Positions 63,939 through 64,000 of a DNA stretch of 64,000 nucleotides are shown piece by piece. The stretch is from positions 1 to 64,000 of the forward strand of contig VEPM01000010.1 of the NCBI GenBank assembly GCA_012026795.1, in the 5' to 3' direction. Position numbers and translations under genes: made by a program. Origin of the DNA: Candidatus Methanoperedens sp. GTDB lineage: Archaea > Halobacteriota > Methanosarcinia > Methanosarcinales > Methanoperedenaceae. The notes beneath the pieces are model-generated. The model made no database searches and was not told the origin of the DNA. It was given only the letters and a program-made list of their open reading frames with translations. Position 1 is the stretch's first letter, and each line of letters opens with the position of its first letter.

Positions 63939-64000
63939 ATGGATTTAGAAGGGTATGCAAAAAGGTTTTTAGATAAAGGTGAGAATGAAATTAATATCAA
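63939..64000 (+). CDS. start of an unrecognised gene, cut by the window end
   Basis: Only the first 20 codons are visible (MDLEGYAKRFLDKGENEIN). A GGAG lies about 20 bases upstream. It follows the CooT-like gene by 50 bases on the same strand, which suggests one operon, but the family cannot be named from so little. Confidence 0.5.
   Translation, partial: MDLEGYAKRFLDKGENEINI

Overview
The window looks like a chromosome segment from a methanogen-related euryarchaeon, most likely in the Methanosarcinales/ANME-2 sphere; a Methanoperedens-like organism would fit, but that is inference from gene content and not a phylogeny. Archaeal markers are the ABCE1/Rli ribosome-recycling factor, the C/D-box protein Nop5, the cleavage factor TFS, CDC48, a DRG-type GTPase, a gamma-alpha fused 2-oxoacid:ferredoxin oxidoreductase, an FprA-type F420H2 oxidase, coenzyme-B-type HacB/AksF enzymes, and surface proteins with PGF-pre-PGF domains and a PGF-CTERM-like tail.

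Layout: 1-0.9 kb is gene-poor, with a hairpin and a small membrane protein. 0.9-4.7 kb is a copper group: CopA, a small membrane protein, a CsbD-like peptide missed by length cut-offs, and a cupredoxin lipoprotein. 4.9-5.8 kb is a VapBC-like toxin-antitoxin pair bracketed by two 40-bp GC-rich direct repeats. 5.9-10.2 kb is an AT-rich island with a Kiwa-like membrane protein/DUF4868-like pair followed by a large nuclease-like/von Willebrand A protein; this is the best candidate for an undescribed defence system. 10.4-15.7 kb is housekeeping (rli, argB) plus sensory genes. 15.9-17.5 kb holds a decayed TnpB end and a frameshifted TPR-repeat gene. 17.5-21.7 kb has an M20 deacylase, DRG GTPase, Nudix, TFS, an aconitase-family small subunit and a cupin. 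21.7-27.7 kb has an orphan ABC ATPase and two sensor kinases. 27.7-30.1 kb is a hacB-unknown-aksF operon. 30.2-42.7 kb is a cell-surface region: a frameshifted deacetylase, a 2009-residue secreted protein, a PGF-pre-PGF protein and a giant subtilase. 43-51.9 kb has nop5, a solitary cooS, a carbamate kinase, Fic, a PUA/PAPS-reductase/ferredoxin fusion, and an Fe-S protein divergent from a Cys-rich Lrp-like regulator. 52-54.9 kb is a CHAT protease with a small membrane-segment partner, a second candidate conflict module. 55-64 kb has korAB, fprA, hisG, hsp20, cdc48, a bactofilin-like protein, a CooT-like protein and the start of one more gene.

The anaerobic, oxygen-sensitive theme (CODH, ferredoxin oxidoreductase, FprA, Fe-S proteins) sits beside two likely acquired conflict loci and a large secreted-protein block. 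No rRNA, tRNA or CRISPR array was recognised. All calls rest on reading motifs by eye; no database search was run.
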